Assembly (NCBI RefSeq): GCF_040054535.1 | Contig: NC_090789.1 | Coordinates: 6,428,697-6,492,696 of the forward strand | Source: Antennarius striatus | Lineage: Eukaryota > Chordata > Actinopteri > Lophiiformes > Antennariidae | Length of the DNA stretch: 64,000 nucleotides | Reading direction: 5' to 3' | Shown here: positions 12,610 to 35,641 of the stretch, piece by piece | Layout of the letters: each line of letters begins with the position of its first letter | Position numbering within the stretch: position 1 is the first letter of the stretch | Position numbers and translations under genes: made by a program | The notes under the pieces: generated by a model | The model's input: only the letters and a program-made list of their open reading frames with translations | The model's database searches: none | Told to the model about the DNA's origin: nothing

Positions 12610-13359
12610 TATATATATATATACAGTATATACATAAATATGTGTGTATATACATGTGTGTACGTGTGTGTAGTCTGCACAAGGATTAGTCAATAGCATC
12701 ATGTCAAAGTTAAGTTTGCACTAACTTGTTTGTGAATTGCAGTACTCCGTGCAACTTTTAGCATCAGGGAAGCGATTTGCATTTCCATGGCAGCCACCAT
12801 AGTGAAACAGCTCACACTGCATAGTGTTCACGTTGAAGAAGTAACTATTGAACATGGCACGGCAGGGACCTTCGTCCTTGGGGAGCCTGCAGATTTGGGG
12901 AATCTCTAGGAGGAGGGACGACAAGAGGTGACGCGTAAATACGCAAAACAGACACACAGATCCCTGGTTATGACGAAGTGTGCATTCAAATACGAAATTT
13001 TGGCACTTACTTGGTGTTCTGAAACATGCTTTCTTGCACTCCTCGGGACTTCTGTAATTGTTGGCATTTCCAAGGCACCCTCCGTAGAAGAATTTATCAC
13101 ACTTTTGGGTGATGGTGTTGTAGAAGTAGCGCGGAAGAAGCGCCCTGCAAGGTCCTGGGTCCGATGGAAGGAGACACTCTTCTGAAAGCAACGAATGACA
13201 ATGAACGATTAGCTGCAGGAAAACACAGCAGGGTTAATGATTCCTCCTGAATACCAAACTGGGGAAGAGTAACGCTTGTCTTTTCTTACCTTTCGATGCC
13301 GATGCAAAGACATAAAACGAAGAGGAAAGCATCAACAGCGCCAGAACGCAAAACTCCAT
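11933..13359 (-). CDS. tfpi2: tissue factor pathway inhibitor 2 (three Kunitz domains)
   Basis: Secreted serine-protease inhibitor. Coding exons are 13359-13290, 13181-13011, 12905-12726, 12437-12264 and 12009-11933, all joined in phase 1 at GT-AG sites, giving 223 residues (human about 235). Residues 1-22 are a signal peptide (MEFCVLALLMLSS...). One Kunitz domain sits in each of exons 2-4, each with six cysteines. The P1 positions read GPCRA, GPCRA and GMCRA, so all three have Arg, the trypsin/plasmin-type specificity residue. Exon 5 encodes a Lys/Arg-rich tail (KKKSKAKRVRKRK), the heparin/matrix-binding type of tail found in TFPI2. The NNNFVSRE segment of domain 3 is also TFPI2-like. Three tandem Kunitz domains also occur in TFPI1, but gene order and the short inter-domain linkers favour TFPI2. 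The start is the ATG that opens the signal peptide, just downstream of a TATA box. Confidence 0.93.
12537..12673. repeat. (TG)n-(TA)n-TACAGTATA compound microsatellite in tfpi2 intron 3
   Basis: A TG run (12540-12560) is followed by about 20 TA units (12567-12606), then two atatacagtata blocks and TG-rich sequence. It lies wholly within the tfpi2 intron between Kunitz exons 3 and 4 (12438-12725). The TA part is self-complementary and could form a cruciform. Confidence 0.95.
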
Positions 13360-13412
13360 TGCGAGACTCGTCAAGTCTTTTCCGCTTTGTCTCTCATCTC
13401 AGACACATCCAG

Positions 13413-13472
13413 TTTTATACATGAGCGAAGTCATTCCCACGGGAAATTTAGGGGCGGGAATGACATGAGTCA
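13413..13472 (-). promoter_or_regulatory. tfpi2 promoter: TATA, GC box, AP-1 site
   Basis: On the minus strand TATAAAA lies at 13419-13413, placing transcription start near 13385, about 25 bases before the ATG at 13359. Upstream are a GC box (GGGGCGGG read on plus, 13451-13458) and a perfect AP-1 site (TGAGTCA, 13466-13472). AP-1 and Sp1 control of TFPI2 is known in mammals; the motifs are seen here, their use is inferred. Confidence 0.75.
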
Positions 13473-13600
13473 TTTAAATACTGGCAGCGCAATTCCCAAC
13501 TTTAACTTTGACAGCTAATTTATGCTGCAAAAGTTAGTTATCACAATGACTAAAGGCAAATTCAGGCAAGGAAAATGTGTCCCTCTTCCTTTACTGAACA

Positions 13601-13643
13601 ATGATGATGATGATGATGATGACATTGACAATGATGATGATGA
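13601..13643. repeat. (GAT)n trinucleotide repeat
   Basis: Two ATG/GAT runs separated by acattgaca. The plus frame across it reads poly-Asp, but no gene context supports translation. Confidence 0.9.
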
Positions 13644-14221
13644 CTTCAGAAATGAGTTCATCACAGGAACAGACAAGGTAAGGTGTTCTGGAGAGGAAGA
13701 AGGAAGAAGTCAGTGACAGTCATGATCATTATTGAGACAATCCACAATATTCATGTATTAGTTAAGTAACACATATTTCAAGGTACTCTAAGAGTCTTGT
13801 TTCTGTAAATGCCCAAAGCCTCATTGATTACACTTGAAACCATGATCAGAAAAAAGTATGAATAAAACAAAATATAACTTTTAAACTGGACAATTCTATC
13901 CCACTTGTTTTGTAGATTCATGATTTTTTTTGGTAAAACTGCCATGTTCTCGTGTTTGCAGCAGTAATGTGTGGCCATCCTGATGAGTGTGGGTTAAATA
14001 GCGATTAAACATCTGACTGAAATGACCTGATACATGAGCTGTCACCCATTAACCCATTTTTAAAAAGGAAAAATTAAACAGAGCAAAAATAAATCCACAT
14101 CTAATGTACAATGTAAGTGTAATATAAATTCAACACCTTGTTTTACACATCACTAAGAGAACACGAAAGGACACCTGTTAATATCACTGCCCTGTTTGGT
14201 AACATAGTCAGGATACAGGCG
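13644..14221. other. intergenic between tfpi2 and the G-gamma gene
   Basis: Head-to-head spacer between the tfpi2 promoter and the rightward G-gamma promoter. No coding segment was seen. Confidence 0.5.
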
Positions 14222-14291
14222 TAATCATACAGTGTGGACTATCTTTAATCAGATTAGCAGATTAGGATTGTTTTTCCAGATTACTATATAA
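14222..14291 (+). promoter_or_regulatory. gngt1 promoter: OTX/CRX-type sites and TATA box
   Basis: Four TAATC/GATTA cores occur at 14222-14226, 14246-14250, 14252-14256 and 14260-14264, three of them within 20 bp. TATATAA follows at 14285-14291. TAATC is the core bound by K50 homeodomain factors such as CRX and OTX, which drive photoreceptor genes. A transcription start is expected near 14318, and a non-coding exon would end at 14364 (CCTTT|GTAAGT). Confidence 0.65.
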
Positions 14292-14489
14292 CCCAGACTG
14301 AGGGAGAGGAGAGGGATTCTTCAGCAGGAGTTTGAGGCTGAAGGACCGCTCTCACTAATCCTTTGTAAGTAAATTAAAGTTTTTTTATTGAAGTTTTTTG
14401 GAACATTGCCTTCCTTTGGGACCTTGTGTCTGTTATATGGCAGCAAACATTTTGCTAATGATGGAGATTTTTTTCTTTTTTGACAGAAA

Positions 14490-14888
14490 ATGCCTGTTAT
14501 AAACGTGGATGACCTGACAGACAAGGACAAGGCTGTAATGGAAGTAAACCAACTTAAAATTGAAGTGAAACTTGAGAGGTGGTTGGTAAGTTGTTCTAGC
14601 TGATGAATATGCCTTTCCTTATGTAGTTAGAGAAGATAACACAAAGTGCACAAATTAGGTTTCTAGACCTCTAGCCACGACAAACAAGTGATCAACCTTT
14701 TTGACCTGCATTGAAATAGAAACAATTACTGGATAATGCTGTCTCATCTACGTTTTCTTTAGACATCTAAATGTTGTGAAGAAATCAAGGACTACATTCA
14801 GGCTGGAGTGGACGACGACATCCTCGTCAAAGGCATTCCAGAGGATAAGAACCCCTTCAAGGAGAAAGGTGGCTGTGTCATCTGCTAG
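14490..14888 (+). CDS. gngt1: G protein gamma subunit, rod transducin type
   Basis: Gamma subunit that pairs with G-beta at the membrane, here probably in the phototransduction heterotrimer. Two coding exons, 14490-14585 and 14763-14888, join in phase 0 to give 73 residues, the family's usual length (73-74). A non-coding first exon (about 14318-14364) precedes them. The N-terminus MPVINVDDLTDKDK is close to GNGT1 (MPVIN...). VKGIPEDKNPFKEKGG near the C-terminus is the family hallmark. The protein ends in the CAAX box CVIC, so Cys70 would be prenylated, and a terminal Cys fits farnesylation as in transducin gamma. The KEKGG run recalls GNG11 and GNGT2, so gng11 is the alternative. The N-terminus, CRX-type promoter sites and place next to tfpi2 favour gngt1. 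Confidence 0.82.
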
Positions 14889-14988
14889 ACTGGACTTGAT
14901 AAGCTTTTGATATCCCAGATTAGCACAGAAAGACATTCTCACTCCCTTCATGAAACTGATTAGCAGACCGAGAGGACTAGAAGGACAT

Positions 14989-15085
14989 AATAAAGAAAGA
15001 CTTCACCAGTTCCTGTCGAAGTGATTCCCTGTCTTCTGCTCAGATTTATAGCCTCACAATTTATTATTTGAAAGGATGCAATAAA
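14989..15085 (+). terminator. gngt1 poly(A) signals
   Basis: Two AATAAA hexamers, at 14989-14994 and 15080-15085, lie 100 and 190 bases after the stop codon. The second is followed by TG-rich sequence, suiting a 3' end near 15100. Confidence 0.6.
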
Positions 15086-15950
15086 TGTGACCTGTATTTG
15101 ACATGTGTTATATCATCATATGTCTTATTTGGTGTATAAATTTAGAGCTATGAACCCATGTGCTGTTTTACAAACAGAAGCAAACATTATTAAATATGCT
15201 AGTTTATAACTCAGTCTGTCTCCATCGTTGACTATGGGAAAGTTTGACAAAAGAAAAGAGAATTATATACATCTTCAAAAGTCATGGAGTAAAAGATCAC
15301 CCAGATAATCAATTTTTGAAAAATTCCTTATTTCTGTGAGATCTTTTTCCACTATAGTTTTATTTCTGTATACAAATAATCGTGGAGACTTAGTTTTCTG
15401 TATTCACTATCATTTCTTTACATAAATCAAAACCAGATATATTTGCATGAACAAGACATAATACGGATATATCGCTGGGCGTCAGATAAATGCAGTAGAA
15501 GCCTACAGTGGAACTAAAAGAATGGTTTAGGCCACAACTGGCATGACCCTGTAAGACATCTATTCCCTTTCAGTCAACTCACTGGGTGTAGCCTATACAG
15601 CATGGGAACCCATAGCTATTGCACCTCGTTTTTCCTCAATCATTCATTGTTTTTAAATTAAGTTATAATAATAACATTTCATTTTAAGACATCTGACTAC
15701 TTTTAATGATGTCTGTTATCGCACACCACCTGAGTCAGGTCCATATTTGATTTCCTTTCATAGCTATTTTGTGTTATGTTGTTTCGAGGTCAATCTGCAA
15801 TATTTCACAACATTTGAAAAATACAACATGTATAAAATTTTGAAAATTAATTCATAAAAATAAATTTTTAAATTTCTATAAATGATATTGAAACAAAATG
15901 TTTCTCTTGCTCTCACTGTTATTCAGCCTTGAAACGACTCCTGTCACCGA

Positions 15951-15979
15951 GTGCGCATGCGCACACTAGTCAAACAAAG

Positions 15980-15989
<10 letters not shown>
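15951..15989 (+). promoter_or_regulatory. NRF-1 palindrome and YY1-like site at the start of the dehydrogenase gene
   Basis: GTGCGCATGCGCAC (15951-15964) is a perfect 14-bp palindrome containing the full NRF-1 consensus TGCGCATGCGCA. It lies 15 bases before the start codon. The start context AAGATGGCGCTG (from 15978) resembles the YY1 element often found over start codons of TATA-less housekeeping genes. No TATA box was seen. NRF-1 controls many nuclear genes for mitochondrial proteins, which fits the product. Confidence 0.65.
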
Positions 15990-29650
<13,661 letters not shown>

Positions 29651-29916
29651 TTTCAACACTGCTGAGAAAGTGCTTATGATTCACATCTCTAAACACAGAC
29701 AAATTAAGTGCATCTTAACTATCGTGTGTGCAGTTGGAAAGAAAAGATCTTTTTAAACATAATGAACCTTCATTACCTTTATGATGTTAATTTTACTTAT
29801 TAATGTCATTTTTAAATTGAACATTGTACAAAGACTAAACCTGTTTATTGATAAGCAAATCATGCATGTGAAAACTGTTGTGTAAATGTCCTGTAGATAC
29901 TTGTGTTTAAAAAGTG

Positions 29917-29922
29917 ATTAAA
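29917..29922 (+). terminator. candidate dehydrogenase poly(A) signal
   Basis: ATTAAA lies 267 bases after the stop codon. It is a common variant of the poly(A) hexamer. Sequence beyond it is AT-rich, so the exact 3' end cannot be fixed. Confidence 0.4.
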
Positions 29923-30030
29923 AAATTATTTCAAAACTTTTAGTATAAATGTGCCTAATGTGAAAACCAACAAAACAAACTTTCAACACTTGTACACATG
30001 TAAAATGGTCAATTTAGAGCATAAAACATC

Positions 30031-30036
30031 TTTATT
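30031..30036 (-). terminator. candidate bet1 poly(A) signal
   Basis: Minus-strand AATAAA (plus tttatt), about 820 bases after the bet1 stop codon. It would end the bet1 3' UTR roughly 100 bases from the likely end of the convergent dehydrogenase transcript. Other TTTATT words occur nearer bet1 (around 30367), so a shorter UTR is possible. Confidence 0.35.
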
Positions 30037-30854
30037 TACAATGTAAAACATTTACAACAATGTTGGAACAATACTGATCACTGCTATGAAGTTCTATTTG
30101 AAGAACAAATGTAAAAAAAAAAAAAAAAGATATCCATCCATTACTCAAAATAAAAACTTATTAGTTTCATGTATGTTTTTATAATTTAATTACACAACTT
30201 GGACAGTGTCTACTTCAGGCATATATTTCTTATTATACAACATTATCGAGGTCATTTGCAACCAAATGTGTACATTTTGATGATTTTCAGTTTTGATTCT
30301 AAATACATCAGTATTGTTAATTCCACTGTTCCTTCTATTCCAAGTTGTTTAGGAGTACAGTAATTATTTTTATTATGATTATTATACAGTCTTTACCCCT
30401 ATGTCCAACTTGGTCTCATTGACACCCATTATAGCAACATTTTTGATACACTACAAAAACTTTCAAAATAAACGGAAGAGAGGTTTTATATCCACAATTA
30501 TGATGTTGAAAAGATCACAATTTTATGACACCTATGAGTGGGACTGTTTTGGTACACAAGGGTAAAATGTATGTTTCTGGAATCATCTCTTATTACCCTA
30601 TAAATAATAATGCATCAAAAATAGTCTGATGTAGTGAAAGTGAAAAATTGATTGACAATTGTGGGACCATTTTGGTACAAGAGGGTAAAGAATGTTAATG
30701 TTCAGAACCCAAATTTAGGGTCATACTTTATAATACTAAGATCTGTGCCTGCCTAATGGAGAAAATCATTATCATCATCATCATGTTGTAGTTCTAGGAT
30801 GCATCAGCTTGGCACAGCTTGCAGAAAATAATGTTAAAGAACCAAGTGCTTCTA

Positions 30855-31776
30855 TCACCTCAACTTGATGTACCAGTAAAGAACAAAGAAGACGAAGAAG
30901 CAGAAGAGCAGCATGTAGCACAGCAGTTTGGTCTGACTGCCTCTGGACAGCTGCTTGACTCTGCCAATGGTGGCACCAAGCAGGCCGCCTGTTGAGTCAA
31001 AGTCTGTGTCCTAGTGTGTGATTGAGGGATAGAAAAAAACTTAAAAGTCATGGGATGCAAGTTAACAACACACACAACCAAAGAAATGTAGTTCTTAACT
31101 CCATTTTTAAAAAGTACATTTTCTTCCACCTCTCGTTGATAAGTTATACTGTATAAATATAATCCTCAATGTATTTGCAGTTTATTTTGAATATGGTAGT
31201 TTTACTTGTAAGGTGTATTTTACATTCTTGTATGACTTTTCTATGATGGGAAAAAAAATACAAACACCATTCATACTTTGTGGTCATGCTTTAAACTCAC
31301 CATTTCATTCAGCATTTTATTTTGGTATTTAACTTCCGTTCCAATGTCGATAGACAGCTGTGAATAAAATGTAAACATATGCTGATACAGAGGCACAACA
31401 CAATGAAACAAACCACTTTAAAACGGAGACAGACGAAAGTACTGATGACAACTTCAGTTCATTAGTGTTTATTTGATACTTACACTTTTGAGAGCGCTCA
31501 CTTTAGCCCTCAAACCTTCCTGTAGGTGTTCATTTTCTTCCTCGTACACACTGTATCCACTAGCAACATAATTCCCAGAGTTTCCTTCACCTTAAAGAAA
31601 CAACAAACAGAAACATTAACGACTTACAACAAAACGACTACACAGCAGCACGCTTTCATTCATATTTGTTAACATTAGCTAAAGTTAGCTAAACATTAGC
31701 AAACAAGCTAAGAAATGTGTTAAAATCGAGATAAACGGGGTTGGGGTTTTTTCTCACCCAAACCGGCGCGCCTCAT
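30855..31776 (-). CDS. bet1: Bet1 Golgi vesicle SNARE (Qc-SNARE)
   Basis: Tail-anchored SNARE for ER-to-Golgi vesicle fusion, working with syntaxin-5, GOSR2 and SEC22B. Four coding exons, 31776-31758, 31590-31484, 31357-31301 and 31010-30855, join in frame at GT-AG sites to give 112 residues (human 118). MRRAGLGEG at the N-terminus and [15 protein letters not shown] near the C-terminus are hallmarks of vertebrate BET1. The SNARE coiled coil spans about 26-88, with Gln54 in KYQNKML the likely zero-layer residue. Residues 90-108 are a single hydrophobic anchor followed by YIKLR. The slightly shorter N-terminal linker accounts for the length difference from human. The gene is tail to tail with the dehydrogenase, and its promoter lies in the CpG-rich block to the right. 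Confidence 0.96.
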
Positions 31777-32260
31777 CTCGAACCAGGTAAATTACAGTAT
31801 CCTGTGGCGCTTCTGATGGATGTGTTTTTAACAGGAATTTTATCTATGATTGAAAATGCTGTCAGGCTGCCTACGAATGCTTGACAGTACGTCACAAGCG
31901 CCACGACATCATACGGTGGCCGACGAGGACCAGCCTTTCTGTTGAAACCAAAGGCAAAGCTAAAAGACGCGCACTGAAGTTAATGCGTTCCAGGACCACC
32001 CGCAAAAAAAATGAAATTCCGCGATATTGCGACGAACTATTTATTTTGTTATTGACGGTAATTTAAACACGTATCTTCATATTGACATCAAACCACCGTC
32101 TATGTGTATTGCGTTTTCCCACACTCTTATAGACTATTTATCGAGATTTTAAATTTTTCTTTAATACAAGAACTGCACTGCGTTCCGTGAGTCTTGCAAC
32201 GCACCGCACTTCCGGATGCTGTCAACCAATAGCACGCGCTTACGTTATCACGTGACTACC
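31777..32260. promoter_or_regulatory. bet1 5' region and adjoining CpG-rich promoter-like block
   Basis: CpGs are enriched from the bet1 start codon to about 32260. A CRE-like TACGTCAC lies near 31889. At the far edge an ETS site (ACTTCCGG, 32208-32215), a CCAAT box (32226-32230) and an E-box with flanks TCACGTGAC (32248-32256) lie within 50 bases, a typical housekeeping promoter set. That cluster is 430-480 bases from the bet1 ATG, so it may be the bet1 core promoter with a long 5' UTR or unseen 5' exon, or drive a divergent transcript. Confidence 0.55.
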
Positions 32261-32330
32261 TACTAAAACTCCGAGATGTAATGAAGCTGTGCCTCTTGAA
32301 TCGCCAATAAGCGAGGGAAGGTGCTTCCAG

Positions 32331-33245
32331 ATGACTGGACAACTACAGCTAATGTGATCAGGTGGACAGGTAGGAGAGTACTTGGTGTGTCATCTGGAAG
32401 GAAAGTAGATGAGGAGACTTGGTGTTGGAATGAGGAGGTACAGGAGTGTACAGTATACAGAGAAAGAGGTTAGCTAAGAAGAAGTGGGACACTGAGAGGA
32501 CTGAGGAGAGTAGACAGGAGTACAGGGAGATGCAGCGTAAGGTGAAGGTAGAGGTAGCAAAGGCCAAACAAGAAGCTTATGATGACTTGTATGCTAGGTT
32601 GGACAGTAAGGAGGGAGAGACTGATCTATACAGGTTGGCAATACAGAGAGACAGATGGGAAGGACGTGCAGCAGGTTAGGGTGATTAAGGATAGGGATGG
32701 AAGTCTATTGACAGGGGCCAGTAGTGTGATGGACAGATGGAAAGAGTACTTTGAAGAGTTGATGAATGTGGAATATGAGAGAGAACAAAGACTAGAAGAG
32801 GTGTCTGTTGTGGACAAAGAAGTAGAAAAGATTAGTCAGGAGGAAGCGAGGAGGGCATTGAAGAGGATGAAGAGTGGAAAGGCAATCGGTCCTGATGATA
32901 TACCTGTAGAGGTATGGAAGTGTCTAGGAGAGGTGGCAGTAGAGTTTCTGACTGGGTTGTTCAACAGGATCTTAGATAGTGAGAAGATGCCTGAGGAATG
33001 GAGGAGAAGTGTGCTGGTGCCCATTTTTAAGAACAAGGGAGATGTGCAGAGTTGTGGCAACTACAGAGGAATAAAGCTGATGAGCCATACAATGAAGTTA
33101 TGGGAAAGAGTAGTTGAAGCTAGACCAAGGGCAGAAGTGAGCATTTGTGAGCAGCAGTATGATTTCATGCCAAAAACGAGTACTACAGATGCAGTATTTT
33201 GAGTATGTTGATAGAGAAGTACAGAGAAGGCCAAGAATAAGTTTT
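32331..33245 (+). pseudogene. RTE-type LINE remnant: linker and start of reverse transcriptase
   Basis: Reading through three frames gives, in order, the segment VIRWTGRRVLGVSSGRK, then RKRLAKKKWDTE, then RDGSLL...RWKEYFEELMN, then MKSGKAIGPDDIPVEVWK and VLVPIFKNKGDVQSCGNYRG. These are the linker and N-terminal reverse transcriptase motifs of fish RTE-clade retrotransposons (Rex3/RTEX-like, family not certain). Frameshifts lie near 32446, 32640-32670 and 33190, and the copy ends soon after TTDAVF. The endonuclease, the catalytic YADD motif and the 3' tail are missing, so it is dead and truncated at both ends. It inserted next to the bet1 promoter block. Confidence 0.88.
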
Positions 33246-33734
33246 GAAAATGAAAATCACTTACAAAGCGTTGTTGTTGTTGGTGGTGGTGGTGATTGCG
33301 GTGTGTGTATGTGTGTCTCTGTGTGTGTTTGGAGGAGGGGGGTGCATGTGTATGTCTTTGCATTTATTTATTGAATTTACCTCTACTCAGGTTTGTGAAT
33401 GCCTTCAGGGAAATCTATCTTTAAAGTCGCACGGATAACCATTAAATCAGGAGAGAACCTAGCAGATCAGGCGACGAATCCACTTAAGACAAAGCGCACC
33501 ATCAGTAAACCCATGAACATCCTTCTCCACAAAATGTGCCTCAAATTTAAGAGATTTCTGATCTTTGTGCATGTAGGAATTATAGTGCTTATCATTATCA
33601 GGGAGCTCTAAACACTGGACTGAGGAGATGCTCAAAGTTCAATACAGAAGACATTATTTTTTAAAGGCAGCAGTAAATTAGACTCTTCCCTGGTACATAG
33701 ATTAATATTTACAGATCATTTAGCTGTGCGTCCA
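33246..33734. other. GT-rich low complexity, then unassigned DNA
   Basis: Positions 33268-33352 are GTT, GGT and GT-rich low complexity with a G-run. 33353-33734 shows nothing recognised. Confidence 0.6.
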
Positions 33735-33785
33735 GTGACAACCAAGAACAACAAGGCAGTCAGAGACTGCAACATCCCGCGACTT

Positions 33786-33816
33786 ACCCTGACCTACTTT
33801 CAAGGTAGGTCAGGGT
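33786..33816. repeat. perfect 12-bp inverted repeat
   Basis: ACCCTGACCTAC (33786-33797) and GTAGGTCAGGGT (33805-33816) are exact complements around a 7-base loop. They lie in the left part of repeat copy 1. Confidence 0.9.
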
Positions 33817-33862
33817 GCCCTGAAAGCAGTACCTGGATAGTGCATAGACTAGTGCATATGGT

Positions 33863-33952
33863 GAAGGCTAGTGTGAGTAAGACCATAGATCAAAGCTAGT
33901 GCATAGAGAGATGAAAGCAGTAGCTTTGATCTAAGGTCTTACATTGGCCTTC
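33863..33952. repeat. fold-back inverted repeat with ~32-36 bp arms
   Basis: The arm 33863-33898 (gaaggctagtg...atcaaagcta) and the arm 33921-33952 (tagctttgatct...ggccttc) are near-complementary with a 22-base loop. Only one arm's sequence is present in copy 3 at 58579, so the fold-back is specific to this copy. Confidence 0.8.
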
Positions 33953-34250
33953 ATCATCTTTCTATTTGATCCGGTTCCTGAGAGTTCTAACCGTTGAAAT
34001 TTGACCTTGTCCAAGTTTTCTCAAGGTCAAGGTCATCATCTCATCTTAATCCCCTTTGCTGTCGGAGTAATCGGTTTTTTGTTTCATCTTTCTATCTGCC
34101 ACGGTTGCAAAGATATTTGGTGGACATACGAAGGGACAAAGGGACAGACGGACGGATGAACGAACAAATGAACGAATGAGCGAACAGACGAACACACGAA
34201 AACTGACAATTACAATACATCACCACTTTGAAGCAGGATGTAAAAATGAA

Positions 34251-35161
34251 GACGTTATGTTGCTGAATTAGGTTATGTTTGGTTTTTTGTTTGGGGTTTT
34301 TTGCAGTGGATAGTCAGTAATGGTGTTATTTTGCACTCCCTGCACCCATGTCCTTGACATTTATGGGGATCCGCCTGGACCCAACCTCTGTCTGAACTTT
34401 TCAAACAGTTTTTTTCTGTCCAGATCTGGCATCATTACACTGTTGTTTTTGTGCTGATCCGTGCAACACATTTTAAAAAGGTTTATTTCACATTTATTAT
34501 TACATTTCTGTACCTCATATCAGGCTCTCTCTCCATCTCCATTACCATAGTTCAGACTGTAACACGTTAATAGATCATTTCACTACAGCAACATCAATGA
34601 CTTTATCTCCCTTTTGAGGGAGTTCTAAGCATTATTATTATGAGAAAATTGCTATGATTTTCCTTTTAGAAACACAGGTGGATTTCCTTTTGAACATTTT
34701 GAAATCATAAAACTATAATGGAGTCATATATCTTTTCCAGATTTAATAGCAGGGATTAGTTACTGATACATCCATCAGATATAAAAGAGCTTTTTGATAT
34801 TTCCAAAATCCTAGAGGTGCTGTTTAGCAGCGATTAGCTTTTCTCATCCCCTCATACATCAATACCTCACCGAGCTTTGTGCCAATTTTACAGAAGACAG
34901 CTAATATGATAGAAGAGATTAGAATGACTGTCATGATGTTAATTTATTCCAATCCAATACCTTATAAATAAATACAACTGTAAGCCCCTGTCTGTCATGA
35001 TGTATTTCAATGCCCCAACAATCATTATGTGCCACCCCAAGGCTTTACTTTATGTAAGAATGACCTTGACATGACTGTCAAATAAAGAGAAGATATTGAT
35101 TGAAATGTGCACCATTCTCTGCCTTTGTGGATTTGAGGGGATCTGGTGAAAATGATTGTAA
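34251..35161. other. non-coding, nothing recognised
   Basis: AT-rich sequence with no splice-bounded frame or repeat that I can name. Confidence 0.5.
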
Positions 35162-35277
<116 letters not shown>

Positions 35278-35504
35278 GCAGACATACACACTTTGGGTAA
35301 GCAAACTTCCATTCTAAGCATTCCTGTTAACTTATTTTGGTGTCTGTTTTATTACATCCATTTAGATATTTCATATAAAATCAAAATATTGATACTCAGA
35401 TTTTTGAAGCAAAGTAAGTAGTCAACACGTTTTCATAACTATTGTCCATCTGGTTTCTTGTAAACAGGTGGACCGTAATCGTTTTATCTTCAGCAAATTT
35501 TCCA

Positions 35505-35641
35505 CCATGCGGGTGTTGCAGTAGCCTATCCCAGCTGGGTAAACTCTGGACATGTTGCCAGCACATTGGGGGGGGACACCTGAAAGACAAGAATCAAACC
35601 TGGAACCTTCTTGCTGTGAGGCAACAGCCCTACCCACTATT
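35505..35641 (-). repeat. tRNA-derived SINE-like element, internally deleted
   Basis: Read leftward it starts agtgggtagggctgttgcct, then cacagcaagaaggttccagg and tttgattc, the box-A and box-B part of a very common fish tRNA-derived repeat. It then jumps to gctgggataggctactgcaa, the family's 3' part. The usual 'gtggagtttgcatgttctcc' middle is missing. Confidence 0.75.

Larger units (their letters stand above)
33735..34250. repeat. unclassified interspersed repeat, copy 1
   Basis: Shares with the copies at 45810 and 58565 a core of ttgacctt(g), then tcaaggtcaaggtcatcatc, a 'tttgc(t/c)g' and 'ctttctatctg' segment, a string of GGAC/GAAC-type tetramers (34130-34200), and a closing gacaattacaatacatcac with (g)ggatgtaa. 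It carries two extra inverted repeats (33786-33816 and 33863-33952). No coding capacity was seen. Confidence 0.85.
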
